Shown: positions 1-7,682 of the stretch, in pieces
Numbering within the stretch: the stretch's first letter is position 1
Layout: each line of letters opens with the position of its first letter
Assembly: GCA_002690405.1 (NCBI GenBank)
Contig: NZEI01000005.1
Location: 14,022-25,632 of the forward strand
Length of the DNA: 11,611 bases
Source of the DNA: Gammaproteobacteria bacterium
Lineage (GTDB): Bacteria; Pseudomonadota; Gammaproteobacteria; Pseudomonadales; Azotimanducaceae
Reading direction: 5' to 3'
The notes under the pieces: generated by a model
The model's input: only the letters and a program-made list of their open reading frames with translations
Told to the model about the DNA's origin: nothing
Databases searched by the model: none
Translations under genes and position numbers: made by a program

Positions 1-645
1 TGGTTGGTCAAATAGATAAGCCTGGGAAGCACTGTGTCTGATGCCGCCAGCAACATTGCGTTGCGTCTTGTGTACACCAACCTGGCTGGCTCCATTGTGA
101 TCAGGGTTGAGTGCTAGCCCGTACTCCTTAGCCGCATCGAGAAATGCCTGAAAGAGAGGATTGGCTGCATCCGCCCTAACAATGTTGGTAGGTCCGCTTC
201 TGCCCCGATACGCGGGGTCGCCATGTTCATAGCTTTCGCTACGTTTAAAATAAGGCAAGCAATGAGCGTAACTCCAATTAGTGAGGCCGCCATCACTCCA
301 ATGACCGTAGTCGGCCTCATTTCCTCTAACCCAATTCATACCATTGATAGAGGACGAACCTCCGAGCACGCAACCACGTGGGGTATAAGGACCTTCGTCA
401 GTTGGAGAAAAGTCTTCTCTTTCGGCAAAAAATTTCCAATTATAACGATCCTGCATAAGAGGTATGCCCAGACCAGCAGGCATTTGAATAAAGATATTTC
501 TGTCGCTAGGACCAGCTTCAATCAATAGAACATTCTTGGCGCTATTCTCTGCGAGTCTCGCTGCCAGCGTACTCCCCGCTGACCCGGAGCCTACAACAAT
601 ATAGTCATACGCCGGCTTCGACGGACGCTTAACTATGCGTGGCAT
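1..645 (-). CDS. GMC-family FAD-dependent oxidoreductase (choline/alcohol dehydrogenase-like), N-terminal 215 residues, truncated by window edge
   Basis: Glucose-methanol-choline oxidoreductases use FAD to oxidise a primary alcohol to an aldehyde. The visible 215 residues carry the family's N-terminal hallmarks: a Rossmann dinucleotide-binding motif GSGSAG at residues 19-24 after a short beta strand (YDYIVV), the acidic end of the second strand (LLIEAG, 40-45), and the first GMC signature around residues 89-108 (PRGCVLGGSSSINGM followed by WVRG). Full-length relatives have roughly 530-560 residues, so about 60% lies beyond position 1. The frame is open to the edge. ATG at 645 is the only reasonable start, because an in-frame TAG lies four codons upstream (657-655). 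No strong Shine-Dalgarno is visible. The gene lies 133 bp behind the tetR gene on the same strand and may be co-transcribed with it. The physiological alcohol cannot be inferred from this half. The family call is secure; the choline-specific name is not supported. Confidence 0.93.
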   Translation of the reverse strand, partial: MPRIVKRPSKPAYDYIVVGSGSAGSTLAARLAENSAKNVLLIEAGPSDRNIFIQMPAGLGIPLMQDRYNWKFFAEREDFSPTDEGPYTPRGCVLGGSSSINGMNWVRGNEADYGHWSDGGLTNWSYAHCLPYFKRSESYEHGDPAYRGRSGPTNIVRADAANPLFQAFLDAAKEYGLALNPDHNGASQVGVHKTQRNVAGGIRHSASQAYLFDQP

Positions 646-755
646 GGTGTAGACCTAATCATGGGATGAAAAGCACCCAACTATCTTTGTTAGTATTAAT
701 TACTGTTCCTCGAGGGTTAAATTTGTTCTCGGGCCAAAAACCACGGGCACATTTT

Positions 756-772
756 TTTGTAGTCATGACAAA
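756..772. promoter_or_regulatory. Imperfect inverted repeat with a half-site resembling the tetR operator
   Basis: TTTGT (756-760) and ACAAA (768-772) flank a 7-nt centre, and GTCATGAC (762-769) is itself an 8-bp palindrome. The nine bases TTGTAGTCA (757-765) also occur in the large operator at 1427-1456 when that is read on the minus strand. The site lies just behind the tetR stop and 111 bp upstream of the GMC start. It could be a weaker second binding site; the second half does not match the operator, so this is tentative. Confidence 0.25.
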
Positions 773-778
773 TAAAGC

Positions 779-1417
779 TCAACTCTTAGTCAAAGCCAGA
801 CTCATAAGCGCTGCAGTCTGTCTAGCGATTGTTGATTTCAGTTCCTCTAGAGACATACCCTCATCAGAAATAAAATCAGTGAACATCTGATCAACGTTAT
901 TCCAAATGATCTCGCCCAGCGATATGGGATCTACCTTTGATACAAAAATATGCTCTTTGTGCAGCGCCTTCATAGTTGCTACCAGCTGGGTCTTTAGCTG
1001 CTTGTCGACATTCTGATATTCACGAGTAAATTTTTTGTTTGAAGATGCGGTTGACGCCGCGAGCGCTTGCCGCCAACAGGACTTATTCATGAATTCCATT
1101 GGATAGCTGACGTAGTGCTCAATCAAACGATAAATAACACCCACGTCCCCTGCACGATGCTGGGTAATTATTTGTTCACCAACGTCTTTAACCCCCTCCC
1201 CCTCGACCGTTAGCACAGCTAATAAAAGACCAATCTTATTTTCAAAGTTATTGTAGATCGTAGCGGGCGAAACATTAGATCGCTCAGCGACCATTTCGAT
1301 TCCAGTGAGATCGTAACCAATAGATGAGAAAAGTCGGGCCGCGTTAGCAACTATAACTTTTTGTCGGTTCGCTTTGTTCTTCTGCCTTAGGCTCATGGAT
1401 TCTCGTAGGCGACTCAT
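779..1417 (-). CDS. TetR/AcrR-family transcriptional regulator
   Basis: A 212-residue cytoplasmic DNA-binding repressor, counted from ATG at 1417. The N-terminal TetR helix-turn-helix is clear: helix 1 around residues 19-31 (VIVANAARLFSSIGY), then the HTH around 38-58 with VAERSNVSPATIYNNFENK, which matches the family pattern of a recognition helix followed by YxxFxxK. The rest is the variable all-helical ligand-binding and dimerisation domain, so the inducer cannot be predicted. Starts are ambiguous. GTG at 1459 would place the whole operator inside the gene and is unlikely. ATG 1417 has GGAG very close (2 nt) and a GAG at better distance. ATG 1396 (205 residues) has GAG at 5 nt and fits the candidate promoter better. 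The gene is divergent from the TonB-dependent receptor, and the 30-bp inverted repeat sits between them, so it probably represses that receptor and itself. The GMC gene follows on the same strand. Confidence 0.93.
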   Translation of the reverse strand: MSRLRESMSLRQKNKANRQKVIVANAARLFSSIGYDLTGIEMVAERSNVSPATIYNNFENKIGLLLAVLTVEGEGVKDVGEQIITQHRAGDVGVIYRLIEHYVSYPMEFMNKSCWRQALAASTASSNKKFTREYQNVDKQLKTQLVATMKALHKEHIFVSKVDPISLGEIIWNNVDQMFTDFISDEGMSLEELKSTIARQTAALMSLALTKS

Positions 1418-1426
1418 AACTCCAAT

Positions 1427-1456
1427 CTCAAAAGTGTAGTTGACTACAATTTTGAG
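1427..1456. promoter_or_regulatory. Probable TetR operator: 30-bp inverted repeat, 13 of 14 bp matched per arm
   Basis: The left arm CTCAAAAGTGTAGT (1427-1440) and right arm ACTACAATTTTGAG (1443-1456) are reverse complements except at one position, around a 2-bp TG centre. Size, near-perfect symmetry and location between a TetR gene and a divergent target are typical of TetR-family operators. The repeat overlaps the -35 box of the candidate receptor promoter and the -10 box of a candidate tetR promoter, so one bound repressor could block both. The symmetry is seen directly; the protein that binds is inferred. Confidence 0.8.
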
Positions 1457-1461
1457 CACAA
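1433..1461 (-). promoter_or_regulatory. Candidate tetR promoter
   Basis: Read leftward, TTGTGC (1461-1456, 3/6 to the -35 consensus), a 17-bp spacer and TACACT (1438-1433, 4/6 to -10). It lies almost wholly inside the operator, consistent with autorepression. The implied transcript start near 1426 leaves about 30 nt before ATG 1396 but only about 9 nt before ATG 1417. The -35 match is weak. Confidence 0.4.
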
Positions 1462-1468
1462 TTAATAT
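1440..1468 (+). promoter_or_regulatory. Candidate sigma70 promoter of the TonB-dependent receptor
   Basis: TTGACT (1440-1445) matches the -35 consensus at 5/6. After exactly 17 bp, TAATAT (1463-1468) matches the -10 consensus at 4/6. The -35 box straddles the centre of the operator. A start near 1475 gives a leader of about 74 nt before the receptor ATG at 1549. Confidence 0.6.
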
Positions 1469-1474
1469 TAAAAA

Positions 1475-1500
1475 ATTGTTGCTAACAGATAACCAACAAT
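1475..1500. repeat. Inverted repeat ATTGTTG-N12-CAACAAT in the receptor leader
   Basis: Perfect 7-bp arms at 1475-1481 and 1494-1500 with a 12-nt spacer, beginning at the predicted transcript start of the receptor. It could be a second protein-binding site or a hairpin at the 5' end of the mRNA. It does not resemble the larger operator. Confidence 0.4.
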
Positions 1501-1548
1501 GGTTCGTTTTGGGTTCGAGGGCGCAATGGAGAATAATGGAGAGAGATT

Positions 1549-3762
1549 ATGAATCTGAGTAAGAAGGCTAGGCTAGCTACTTTAATGGGAGGCTTGTGTG
1601 CTGGCTTAACCGCGCAAACAGCAAGCGCGGACAATTCTGTGATTGAAGAAGTAATTGTCACCGCAGCCAAGCGAGGTGATGCAAGCACTCTGGATATTCC
1701 AGCAAGTATCTCCGTCGCCAGTGAAGATCTGATTAGCAAGCGTGGCATGGTTGGTATGGAAGACTATCTGCGAACATTACCCTCCACTAATTTTTTAGAT
1801 CGTGGAGCCGGTCGCAATGGCATTATTATCCGTGGGGTAACAGCATCACCACAGGATGATATTGCTGTTGGTGTCTACATTGATGAAACGCCAGTAACTG
1901 GCCTCGGTAATGAATTCGGTGGCAACCCAGATCTAAAATATGTGGATGTGCAGCGAATTGAAGTGCTGCGTGGTCCTCAAGGTACTCTATATGGTGATGG
2001 CTCGATAGCGGGAACGGTTCGGGTCATTCCCAATGCTCCAGATCTAAGTGTTTTTTCAGCAGAGATTGCGGGCTCCACTTCATCCACTGCCGATCTAGGT
2101 GGACGCAATAACATGGTGCGAGGTGTGCTTAACTTACCTGTGATCGAGGATACGTTCGCCATTCGCGTCGTCGGCTACGACTATGATAATAGTGGCTACT
2201 ATGAAAACATCGCTGGCGATAATGCGGATAAAGAAATCTGGGCTGACGCATTTGGTGGTGTTGTTAGCCGCGGTAGTGCGGGTGATGATCAGTACGCTGG
2301 AGGGCGTATAACAGCGGCGTGGCAAGTCAGCGAAGATTTTGACGTGACCCTAAGCCATATAACTCAGGACATTGATCAGTCAGGTATTCCAGAGTCCATG
2401 TTAGCTCTCGGGGGTACTCGGAGGGCGCCGTTCCAAAAGCAAGATGGCAGTGGTGAGGCGTTGGGGATCGATTTAGATGTTACCAACCTGAAGATGAACC
2501 TTAATATGGGTTCCTATGAGCTTTTTTCTTCTACTTCGCTAACAAAATCAACGACCTTACAAGATCGCGATCTTGGCGCTTATTTCGGGCCGATGCTCGG
2601 GGTTGATGATATGCCTATTTATCTGACCGATTCAGCAGACGCTGAAAGTTTTACTCAAGAATTTCGGTTAAACACCAATCTAGATGGACCCTGGCAGTTT
2701 TTGGCGGGGGCCTTCTATCAGGATTATGAGAGAACGCGCCATCAAATTTTGAAGTTTGAAGGAACATCGGCGCTAGATCCGTTCGGCGGTGCGCTGCTGT
2801 TCGAGAGCTTGGTTGTAGAGAACTTAAAGCAGCTCGCATTCTTTGGCGAGGCCTCATTTGAGATAACGGACCAGTTGACCGCTATTGCTGGTATGCGGCG
2901 TTACAACTACGACAAGGACTCGCCAGACGTCAATGATGGTGTTTTCAATGGTGGGCGTTCGGAAGGTTTTGTAGAAAACGATGACTCGGGCCAGACTTAT
3001 AAGCTTAGCTTGAATTACAGGGCTAATGAGTCAACATCCTTTTACGGAACATTTTCTCAAGGATTTCGTTTGGGTGGTCCTCACCCTCTTATCCCATCTG
3101 ATATCTGTGATACTAGCGGAGTACCCGAACAGATTGATTCGGATGAGCTAGATAGCTTTGAAGTCGGAGGAAAGTTTGCCTTTGCGGATGGACGTGCAAC
3201 GCTGAACGTGTCTGCTTTCATGGTTGATTGGACAGGCATCCCGGTCAAGCAAATCCTCGCATGTGGTTTTGAAACGACTGTTAATGCCGGCGAGGCGCAA
3301 AGTAAGGGTATGGAAGTTGATGGCCAGGTGTTGTTATCTGACGCATTGCGTCTAGATTACGGGTTATCCTTTACGGATGCGGAGTTATCCGAAGATAGTG
3401 CAGCGCTTAGTGCTAAATCTGGCGATCGACTTCCCGGATCGCCCGAATTCTCGGCTTCTATAGGTATACAAGCTGACTTTAGTATGGCCGGACGACCAAT
3501 GTTTGCGCGAGCTGATATCGCGCACGTTGGTGATTACTACAACAATCTGCAGCAGTCGGGGCTGCCTGCCGGTGACTTCACCACAATCAATTTAGCCCTT
3601 GGTGCCGACATTAACGACCTTGTATCGGTCGATATATTCGCACGCAACCTGGCCAACGAAGAGGGGCTTACATGGATTGAAACGGAGCTAGGCGACGGCC
3701 GCGCCAACTATATTCGCCCCCGCACGATTGGCATTGAAGTGCGCGCACAGTTCGGCCAATAG
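1549..3762 (+). CDS. TonB-dependent outer-membrane receptor
   Basis: A 737-residue outer-membrane beta-barrel that imports a scarce or large substrate using energy from TonB-ExbBD. In order: a signal peptide (residues 1-27; KKAR, hydrophobic core, cleavage after TASA), a TonB box IEEVIVTA (32-39), a plug domain to about residue 165 including RIEVLRGPQGTLYGDGS (136-152), and a barrel to the C-terminus with many alternating Tyr/aromatic strands. The last strand is IGIEVRAQFGQ; the usual terminal aromatic residue is followed here by two extra residues. Length is normal for the family. GGAGAGA (1539-1545) is a good ribosome site before ATG 1549. No siderophore-receptor features stand out. Divergence from the TetR gene and shared operator suggest induction by the substrate or a derivative. 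A strong terminator follows directly. The family is certain, the ligand unknown; context favours an organic carbon source over iron. Confidence 0.97.
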   Translation: MNLSKKARLATLMGGLCAGLTAQTASADNSVIEEVIVTAAKRGDASTLDIPASISVASEDLISKRGMVGMEDYLRTLPSTNFLDRGAGRNGIIIRGVTASPQDDIAVGVYIDETPVTGLGNEFGGNPDLKYVDVQRIEVLRGPQGTLYGDGSIAGTVRVIPNAPDLSVFSAEIAGSTSSTADLGGRNNMVRGVLNLPVIEDTFAIRVVGYDYDNSGYYENIAGDNADKEIWADAFGGVVSRGSAGDDQYAGGRITAAWQVSEDFDVTLSHITQDIDQSGIPESMLALGGTRRAPFQKQDGSGEALGIDLDVTNLKMNLNMGSYELFSSTSLTKSTTLQDRDLGAYFGPMLGVDDMPIYLTDSADAESFTQEFRLNTNLDGPWQFLAGAFYQDYERTRHQILKFEGTSALDPFGGALLFESLVVENLKQLAFFGEASFEITDQLTAIAGMRRYNYDKDSPDVNDGVFNGGRSEGFVENDDSGQTYKLSLNYRANESTSFYGTFSQGFRLGGPHPLIPSDICDTSGVPEQIDSDELDSFEVGGKFAFADGRATLNVSAFMVDWTGIPVKQILACGFETTVNAGEAQSKGMEVDGQVLLSDALRLDYGLSFTDAELSEDSAALSAKSGDRLPGSPEFSASIGIQADFSMAGRPMFARADIAHVGDYYNNLQQSGLPAGDFTTINLALGADINDLVSVDIFARNLANEEGLTWIETELGDGRANYIRPRTIGIEVRAQFGQ

Positions 3763-3781
3763 GCAAATAAAGTACGGTAAT

Positions 3782-3837
3782 AAATATCACCCTTTTGCAA
3801 GTTCATGGACGATGCTTGCTGAGGGTGATATTTTTTT
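3782..3837 (+). terminator. Intrinsic terminator after the TonB-dependent receptor
   Basis: AAATATCACCC (3782-3792) pairs perfectly with GGGTGATATTT (3823-3833), and the T-run continues to 3837. Inside the loop GCAAG (3797-3801) can pair with CTTGC (3815-3819), extending the structure. It starts 20 bp behind the receptor stop and should separate the receptor transcript from the peptidase gene, so that gene needs its own promoter or read-through. Confidence 0.88.
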
Positions 3838-3913
3838 AGTTATCTGGTGACTGATTTTATATCACGGACCCCGCGCGCCACTATTTTTTTTCGTTAGTGA
3901 CCACGAGGCAGAA

Positions 3914-5983
3914 ATGTACTCCCCACAAGTTTTGAAAAGCGCAATATTCCGAATCCTACTGACTAGTTTCTCTACCTTGTTATTTAGCAGCGTAACCCTA
4001 GCTAAAGAACCAATCTCAGCAATGGATGTCTTTAAGATAGCTTACGCCTCGAATCCGGTTATTTCCTCAGACGGTAAAAACATCGCGTTTCATCGCTACG
4101 CAATGGACGTAATGACCGATCAGCGCAGGAATGAGCTCTGGGTCATCGATTCAGAAGGCAAAAATATGCGCCAGGTGTCGAAAGGCTTCGATGCTGTCGG
4201 AGCCGCCACATTTACCCAATCTGGAGAAGCTATTGCTTTTGTCGCTTTTAAGGGAGACGCGGCGCATATTTATCTACAGCAGTTAGACTCGACTACAAGC
4301 ATGGAGTTGGGCGAAGGCCTCTCAGATCCAGCTAATTTAGCCTTTTCACCCGACGGTAAATGGTTGGCATTTACCATGTCGGTTAGCTATGAAGCAGAAA
4401 CTATGGGCAAGCTACCCTCTCCACCAGAGGGCGCCGAGTGGGCAGAGCCTATCGTGGTTGAAACGCGCAGTCAGTTCAGAGTGGACGGCGCTGGATATTT
4501 GCCGTTTAGCCGTCATCAAGTGTTTTTAATACCGACACAGGGTGGTAAGGCACAACAACTGACTCAGGGACAACAAGATCATAATAGCCCTCTGGAATGG
4601 CTACCTGACTCTTCTGGTCTATTGCTGAGTATTAACTTTAAAAATAACGTTAATAAGCCTTGGGACACCGATGTTGTTAAGTTAGATCTGAAAACACGCC
4701 AACTGAGCGCCGTTACTACGCAGTCTGGGCCGGATGGGGCGCCAAAAGTATCCCCTGATGGCAAACGTTTAGCGTGGATCGCCCACCAAGATAGGCCTAG
4801 CATTTACCACGAATATCAGCTTTATACCGCTAAGCTGGACGGATCAGATATCCGCGAATTGACCACAGATAACGACTTGAGTGTTATCGATTTTGCCTGG
4901 CATCCAGATAATGAGCGGCACTACATCCAGTATGAAGATCGGGGGCAGGCTGTTTTAGCACTGCTCTCTAAAGATGGCTCTGTTTCGGTATTGACCGATA
5001 AGCTTGCTGGCTGGGAGCTAGATCAACCCTATGTCATGGGCCAATTTTCGGCGAGCGCGGGCGTTGCGGCTGTAACTCTGGGTGATACCACAAACCCCAC
5101 AGAATTAGGTGTTGTTGATCGCCATGGGCGCACGAGGACAATCACTGATCTTAATCGTGCACTGCATGACACTGTGCGGCTAGCCACTGTAGAAGAACAC
5201 ACGGTTGAGTCGAGCTTTGACCAACGTCAGATACAGTATTGGGTAATGCGTCCTCCGAACTTTGATAGCACCAAAACCTACCCCATGATGCTGCAAATAC
5301 ATGGGGGGCCTTGGGCGGCCTATGGGCCCCAATTTGCGGCCAATAACCAGCTCTATGCGGCCGCAGGCTATGTTGTCGTATACGGTAATCCTAGGGGGTC
5401 TACTGGCTACGGTGCAGAATTTGCTCATACCATCGACTTCAATTTTCCGAGTCAAGATTATGACGATCTTATGGACATCGTTGATGCAACAGTTGCGATG
5501 GGATTTGTTGATAAAGAGCAGCTCTATGTTTTTGGCGGCAGCGGTGGCGGCACTCTGACCGCATGGATAGTAGGTAAGACAGATCGCTTTCGTGCAGCCG
5601 TCGCTGTTAATCCGGTCATCAACTGGAGCAGTCTCGCCTTAACATCCGATCTTGATAAGCTCATGGCAAGTTACTGGTTTACTAATCTGCCCTGGGAGAA
5701 GCCGTCGGACTATTGGTCATACTCACCTCTATCGCTTGTTGGAAATGTGACTACACCCACCATGCTGATGACTGGAGAGGCGGATTGGCGCACGCCGATT
5801 TGGGAAGCAGAGCAGTATTTTAATGCGCTGCAGATTGAAGGTGTCGATACGGCGTTAATTCGAGTGCCCGGTGCTAGCCATCATATTGAATATCGGCCCA
5901 GCCAGTTGATCGCCAAAGTAAATGCAATTTTGGCCTGGTTTGACCGTCACTCGAATCCTACCAACGCCGTCCTTGAGCAATGA
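3914..5983 (+). CDS. Secreted S9-family serine peptidase (prolyl oligopeptidase/acylaminoacyl-peptidase type)
   Basis: A 689-residue exported alpha/beta-hydrolase peptidase expected to cleave short peptides or N-acylated residues. A signal peptide spans residues 1-30 (hydrophobic core, cleavage after VTLA). Residues about 40-410 form a beta-propeller with repeated WD40-like PD40 motifs (ISSDGKNIAF, FSPDGKWLAF, VSPDGKRLAW) that normally limits substrate size. The catalytic domain (about 425-680) has the oxyanion-hole HGGP (463-466), GNPRGSTGYG (491-500), the nucleophile Ser543 in GGSGGG (541-546), Asp624 in GEADWRTP and His656 in GASHH. All three triad residues are present, so the enzyme should be active. 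GAGG before ATG 3914 supports the start. It lies behind the receptor terminator and 100 bp ahead of an aldehyde dehydrogenase gene. The periplasm is the likely site of action, placing it between receptor import and cytoplasmic oxidation. The substrate is unknown; an esterase or amidase role is possible within this fold. Confidence 0.95.
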   Translation: MYSPQVLKSAIFRILLTSFSTLLFSSVTLAKEPISAMDVFKIAYASNPVISSDGKNIAFHRYAMDVMTDQRRNELWVIDSEGKNMRQVSKGFDAVGAATFTQSGEAIAFVAFKGDAAHIYLQQLDSTTSMELGEGLSDPANLAFSPDGKWLAFTMSVSYEAETMGKLPSPPEGAEWAEPIVVETRSQFRVDGAGYLPFSRHQVFLIPTQGGKAQQLTQGQQDHNSPLEWLPDSSGLLLSINFKNNVNKPWDTDVVKLDLKTRQLSAVTTQSGPDGAPKVSPDGKRLAWIAHQDRPSIYHEYQLYTAKLDGSDIRELTTDNDLSVIDFAWHPDNERHYIQYEDRGQAVLALLSKDGSVSVLTDKLAGWELDQPYVMGQFSASAGVAAVTLGDTTNPTELGVVDRHGRTRTITDLNRALHDTVRLATVEEHTVESSFDQRQIQYWVMRPPNFDSTKTYPMMLQIHGGPWAAYGPQFAANNQLYAAAGYVVVYGNPRGSTGYGAEFAHTIDFNFPSQDYDDLMDIVDATVAMGFVDKEQLYVFGGSGGGTLTAWIVGKTDRFRAAVAVNPVINWSSLALTSDLDKLMASYWFTNLPWEKPSDYWSYSPLSLVGNVTTPTMLMTGEADWRTPIWEAEQYFNALQIEGVDTALIRVPGASHHIEYRPSQLIAKVNAILAWFDRHSNPTNAVLEQ

Positions 5984-5986
5984 TAT

Positions 5987-6013
5987 TTAACATTACGACC
6001 CTGGGTTTATAAG
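5987..6013 (+). promoter_or_regulatory. Weak candidate promoter for the aldehyde dehydrogenase gene
   Basis: TTAACA (5987-5992, 5/6) and TATAAG (6008-6013, 5/6) are good boxes, but the 15-bp spacer is short. No terminator follows the peptidase gene, so read-through is equally possible. Confidence 0.3.
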
Positions 6014-6083
6014 CACTTTCGATCTAGAGCTATTGCACAGCTAACGCATCAGTTGCCAAGGGTAATTTACAGAGAGACAGCGT

Positions 6084-7529
6084 ATGACAGTGGCTAGAGA
6101 TGAATATGATTTAGACTCGTTTTATATCAATGGTGAGTGGCGAAACCAAAAAACCTCCGGAGATGCCATTGATATTGTCAACCCAGCTAACGCTGATGTG
6201 ATCGGACGCGTGATACTTGGTACGGCTGCGCACGTTGATGAAGCCGCGTCGGCGGCTAAGGCTGCATTCAAAACCTTTCAAATGACCTCCAAAGCAGAGC
6301 GGATTGACTACCTGGAGAAAATTCTTGCTGGTTACAGATCGCGCTATGATGATTTTGTTGAAGCGATTTGTCTTGAAATGGGCGCTCCAATTACCCTTTC
6401 GCGCGAGGTTCAGGCTTACACCGGAATTGAGCATCTTGAGTCAACAATTCAAGCCCTCGAGAACATTGAGCTGACAGAGTCGTGTTCAGGGTACAGCCTT
6501 TATCACGAGCCCATCGGTGTCTGTGGTCTCATCACACCGTGGAATTGGCCGATCAGTCAGCTGGTGGCAAAGGTTGCTCCCGCAATCGCCGCTGGCTGCA
6601 CTATGGTGGTCAAACCATCAGAGTTCTCATGTTTGTCAGCACAGTTATTCGCCGAAGTCATTGATCATACTGACTTACCTGAGGGTGTCTTTAACTTGGT
6701 TTATGGTCAGGGACCGACGGTCGGATCGGCGATTAGTCAGCATCCGGATATCGATATGGTGTCGTTCACCGGTTCGACGCGCGCGGGTATTGCTGTGGCC
6801 CAGGCGGCAGCAGCTAATGTCAAACGTGTATGCCAAGAGTTGGGTGGAAAATCTCCAATGATTTTAACTGAGGGCATCGATCTTGAAGCTGTTGTTCCTG
6901 AATGCGTATGGCTGTGCATGGAAAACACTGGCCAATCTTGTAATGCGGGCACGCGTTTGCTGGTACCTGAAAGTTTGCATGATGAGGTGGTTGAGATAGC
7001 TAGGCGAACCGCGCTGTCTTATGTTGTAGGAGACCCTTCTGATGAGGCGACGCAGCTTGGTCCAATGGCCAATCAAACCCAATTTGCAAAAGTCATGGGG
7101 ATTCTAAAGGACGCTGCGAATGACGGTGTTAAACCAATATTGGGTGGCCCTGAGCCAGAACCTAACGGTGAGAGTGGCTACTATATTCAACCCACAATTT
7201 TTGCCGGCTTAAGTCAGGATCATATGCTCGCTAAAGAGGAGATATTTGGTCCTGTTTTAGTGGTGATCCCTTATAAAGATATAGAGGAAGCGATCGCTAT
7301 AGCAAACGACACTCAATACGGGCTTTCATCCTATGTCTATGCAAGTACAGAACATATGGCAGAAAACATTAGTAGGCGAATGAAAAGTGGAATGGTCCAT
7401 ATTAATGGCGCTCCATTGGTCGCCGAAGCGCCCTTCGGCGGTTACAAGCAGTCGGGGAATGGCCGTGAGTGGGGCCGCTACGGAATTTACGAATTTTTAG
7501 AAGTAAAAGCCGTAATGAAAGTTTCTTAG
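6084..7529 (+). CDS. NAD(P)+-dependent aldehyde dehydrogenase
   Basis: A 481-residue cytoplasmic aldehyde dehydrogenase that oxidises an aldehyde to the carboxylic acid through a thiohemiacetal on a cysteine. All hallmarks are present: PWNW with Asn154 of the oxyanion hole, KPSE (177-180) in the cofactor pocket, the Rossmann-like SFTGST (227-232), the general base Glu252 in QELGGKSP, the nucleophile Cys286 in GQSCNAGTR, and EEIFGPV (385-391). The length is standard. ATG 6084 is preceded by GAGAGA. Sequence style is that of the broad ALDH superfamily that includes betaine-aldehyde and related dehydrogenases; the substrate cannot be read from the motifs. Upstream lies the peptidase gene (100 bp) and downstream the acyl-CoA dehydrogenase gene (153 bp). 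The GMC dehydrogenase across the locus could supply its aldehyde. Confidence 0.96.
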   Translation: MTVARDEYDLDSFYINGEWRNQKTSGDAIDIVNPANADVIGRVILGTAAHVDEAASAAKAAFKTFQMTSKAERIDYLEKILAGYRSRYDDFVEAICLEMGAPITLSREVQAYTGIEHLESTIQALENIELTESCSGYSLYHEPIGVCGLITPWNWPISQLVAKVAPAIAAGCTMVVKPSEFSCLSAQLFAEVIDHTDLPEGVFNLVYGQGPTVGSAISQHPDIDMVSFTGSTRAGIAVAQAAAANVKRVCQELGGKSPMILTEGIDLEAVVPECVWLCMENTGQSCNAGTRLLVPESLHDEVVEIARRTALSYVVGDPSDEATQLGPMANQTQFAKVMGILKDAANDGVKPILGGPEPEPNGESGYYIQPTIFAGLSQDHMLAKEEIFGPVLVVIPYKDIEEAIAIANDTQYGLSSYVYASTEHMAENISRRMKSGMVHINGAPLVAEAPFGGYKQSGNGREWGRYGIYEFLEVKAVMKVS

Positions 7530-7682
7530 TGTTAATTGTGGTTAAGCATGCGGCCGAAGGCGGCTAAAAGCTGTGGTGATGCCTGTAAAGCCGGGATTAA
7601 TTCGCGTTGGTAAGTATTTAGATGTGATGGCGATTAGGAGCGATGCAGGGTGATTTTTAATCGGTAAAGGGGCAGATACATA

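Noticed and set aside
223..528. Rightward open frame opposite the GMC gene
   Set aside because: The opposite strand encodes the GMC signature without interruption; this frame is its shadow.
1418..1459. Extended tetR start at GTG 1459 (14 extra residues)
   Set aside because: It would put the 30-bp operator and the tetR promoter candidate inside the coding region, has no ribosome site, and the extra residues precede the normal TetR N-terminus.
6517..6861. Rightward open frame in another phase of the aldehyde dehydrogenase gene
   Set aside because: It overlaps the catalytic and cofactor motifs of the real gene and has no ribosome site or protein-like features.
7421..7440. Perfect 8-bp hairpin CGCCGAAG-CGCC-CTTCGGCG
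   Set aside because: It lies inside the aldehyde dehydrogenase gene over conserved codons (VAEAPFGG), has no T-run, and is adequately explained by coding constraint.
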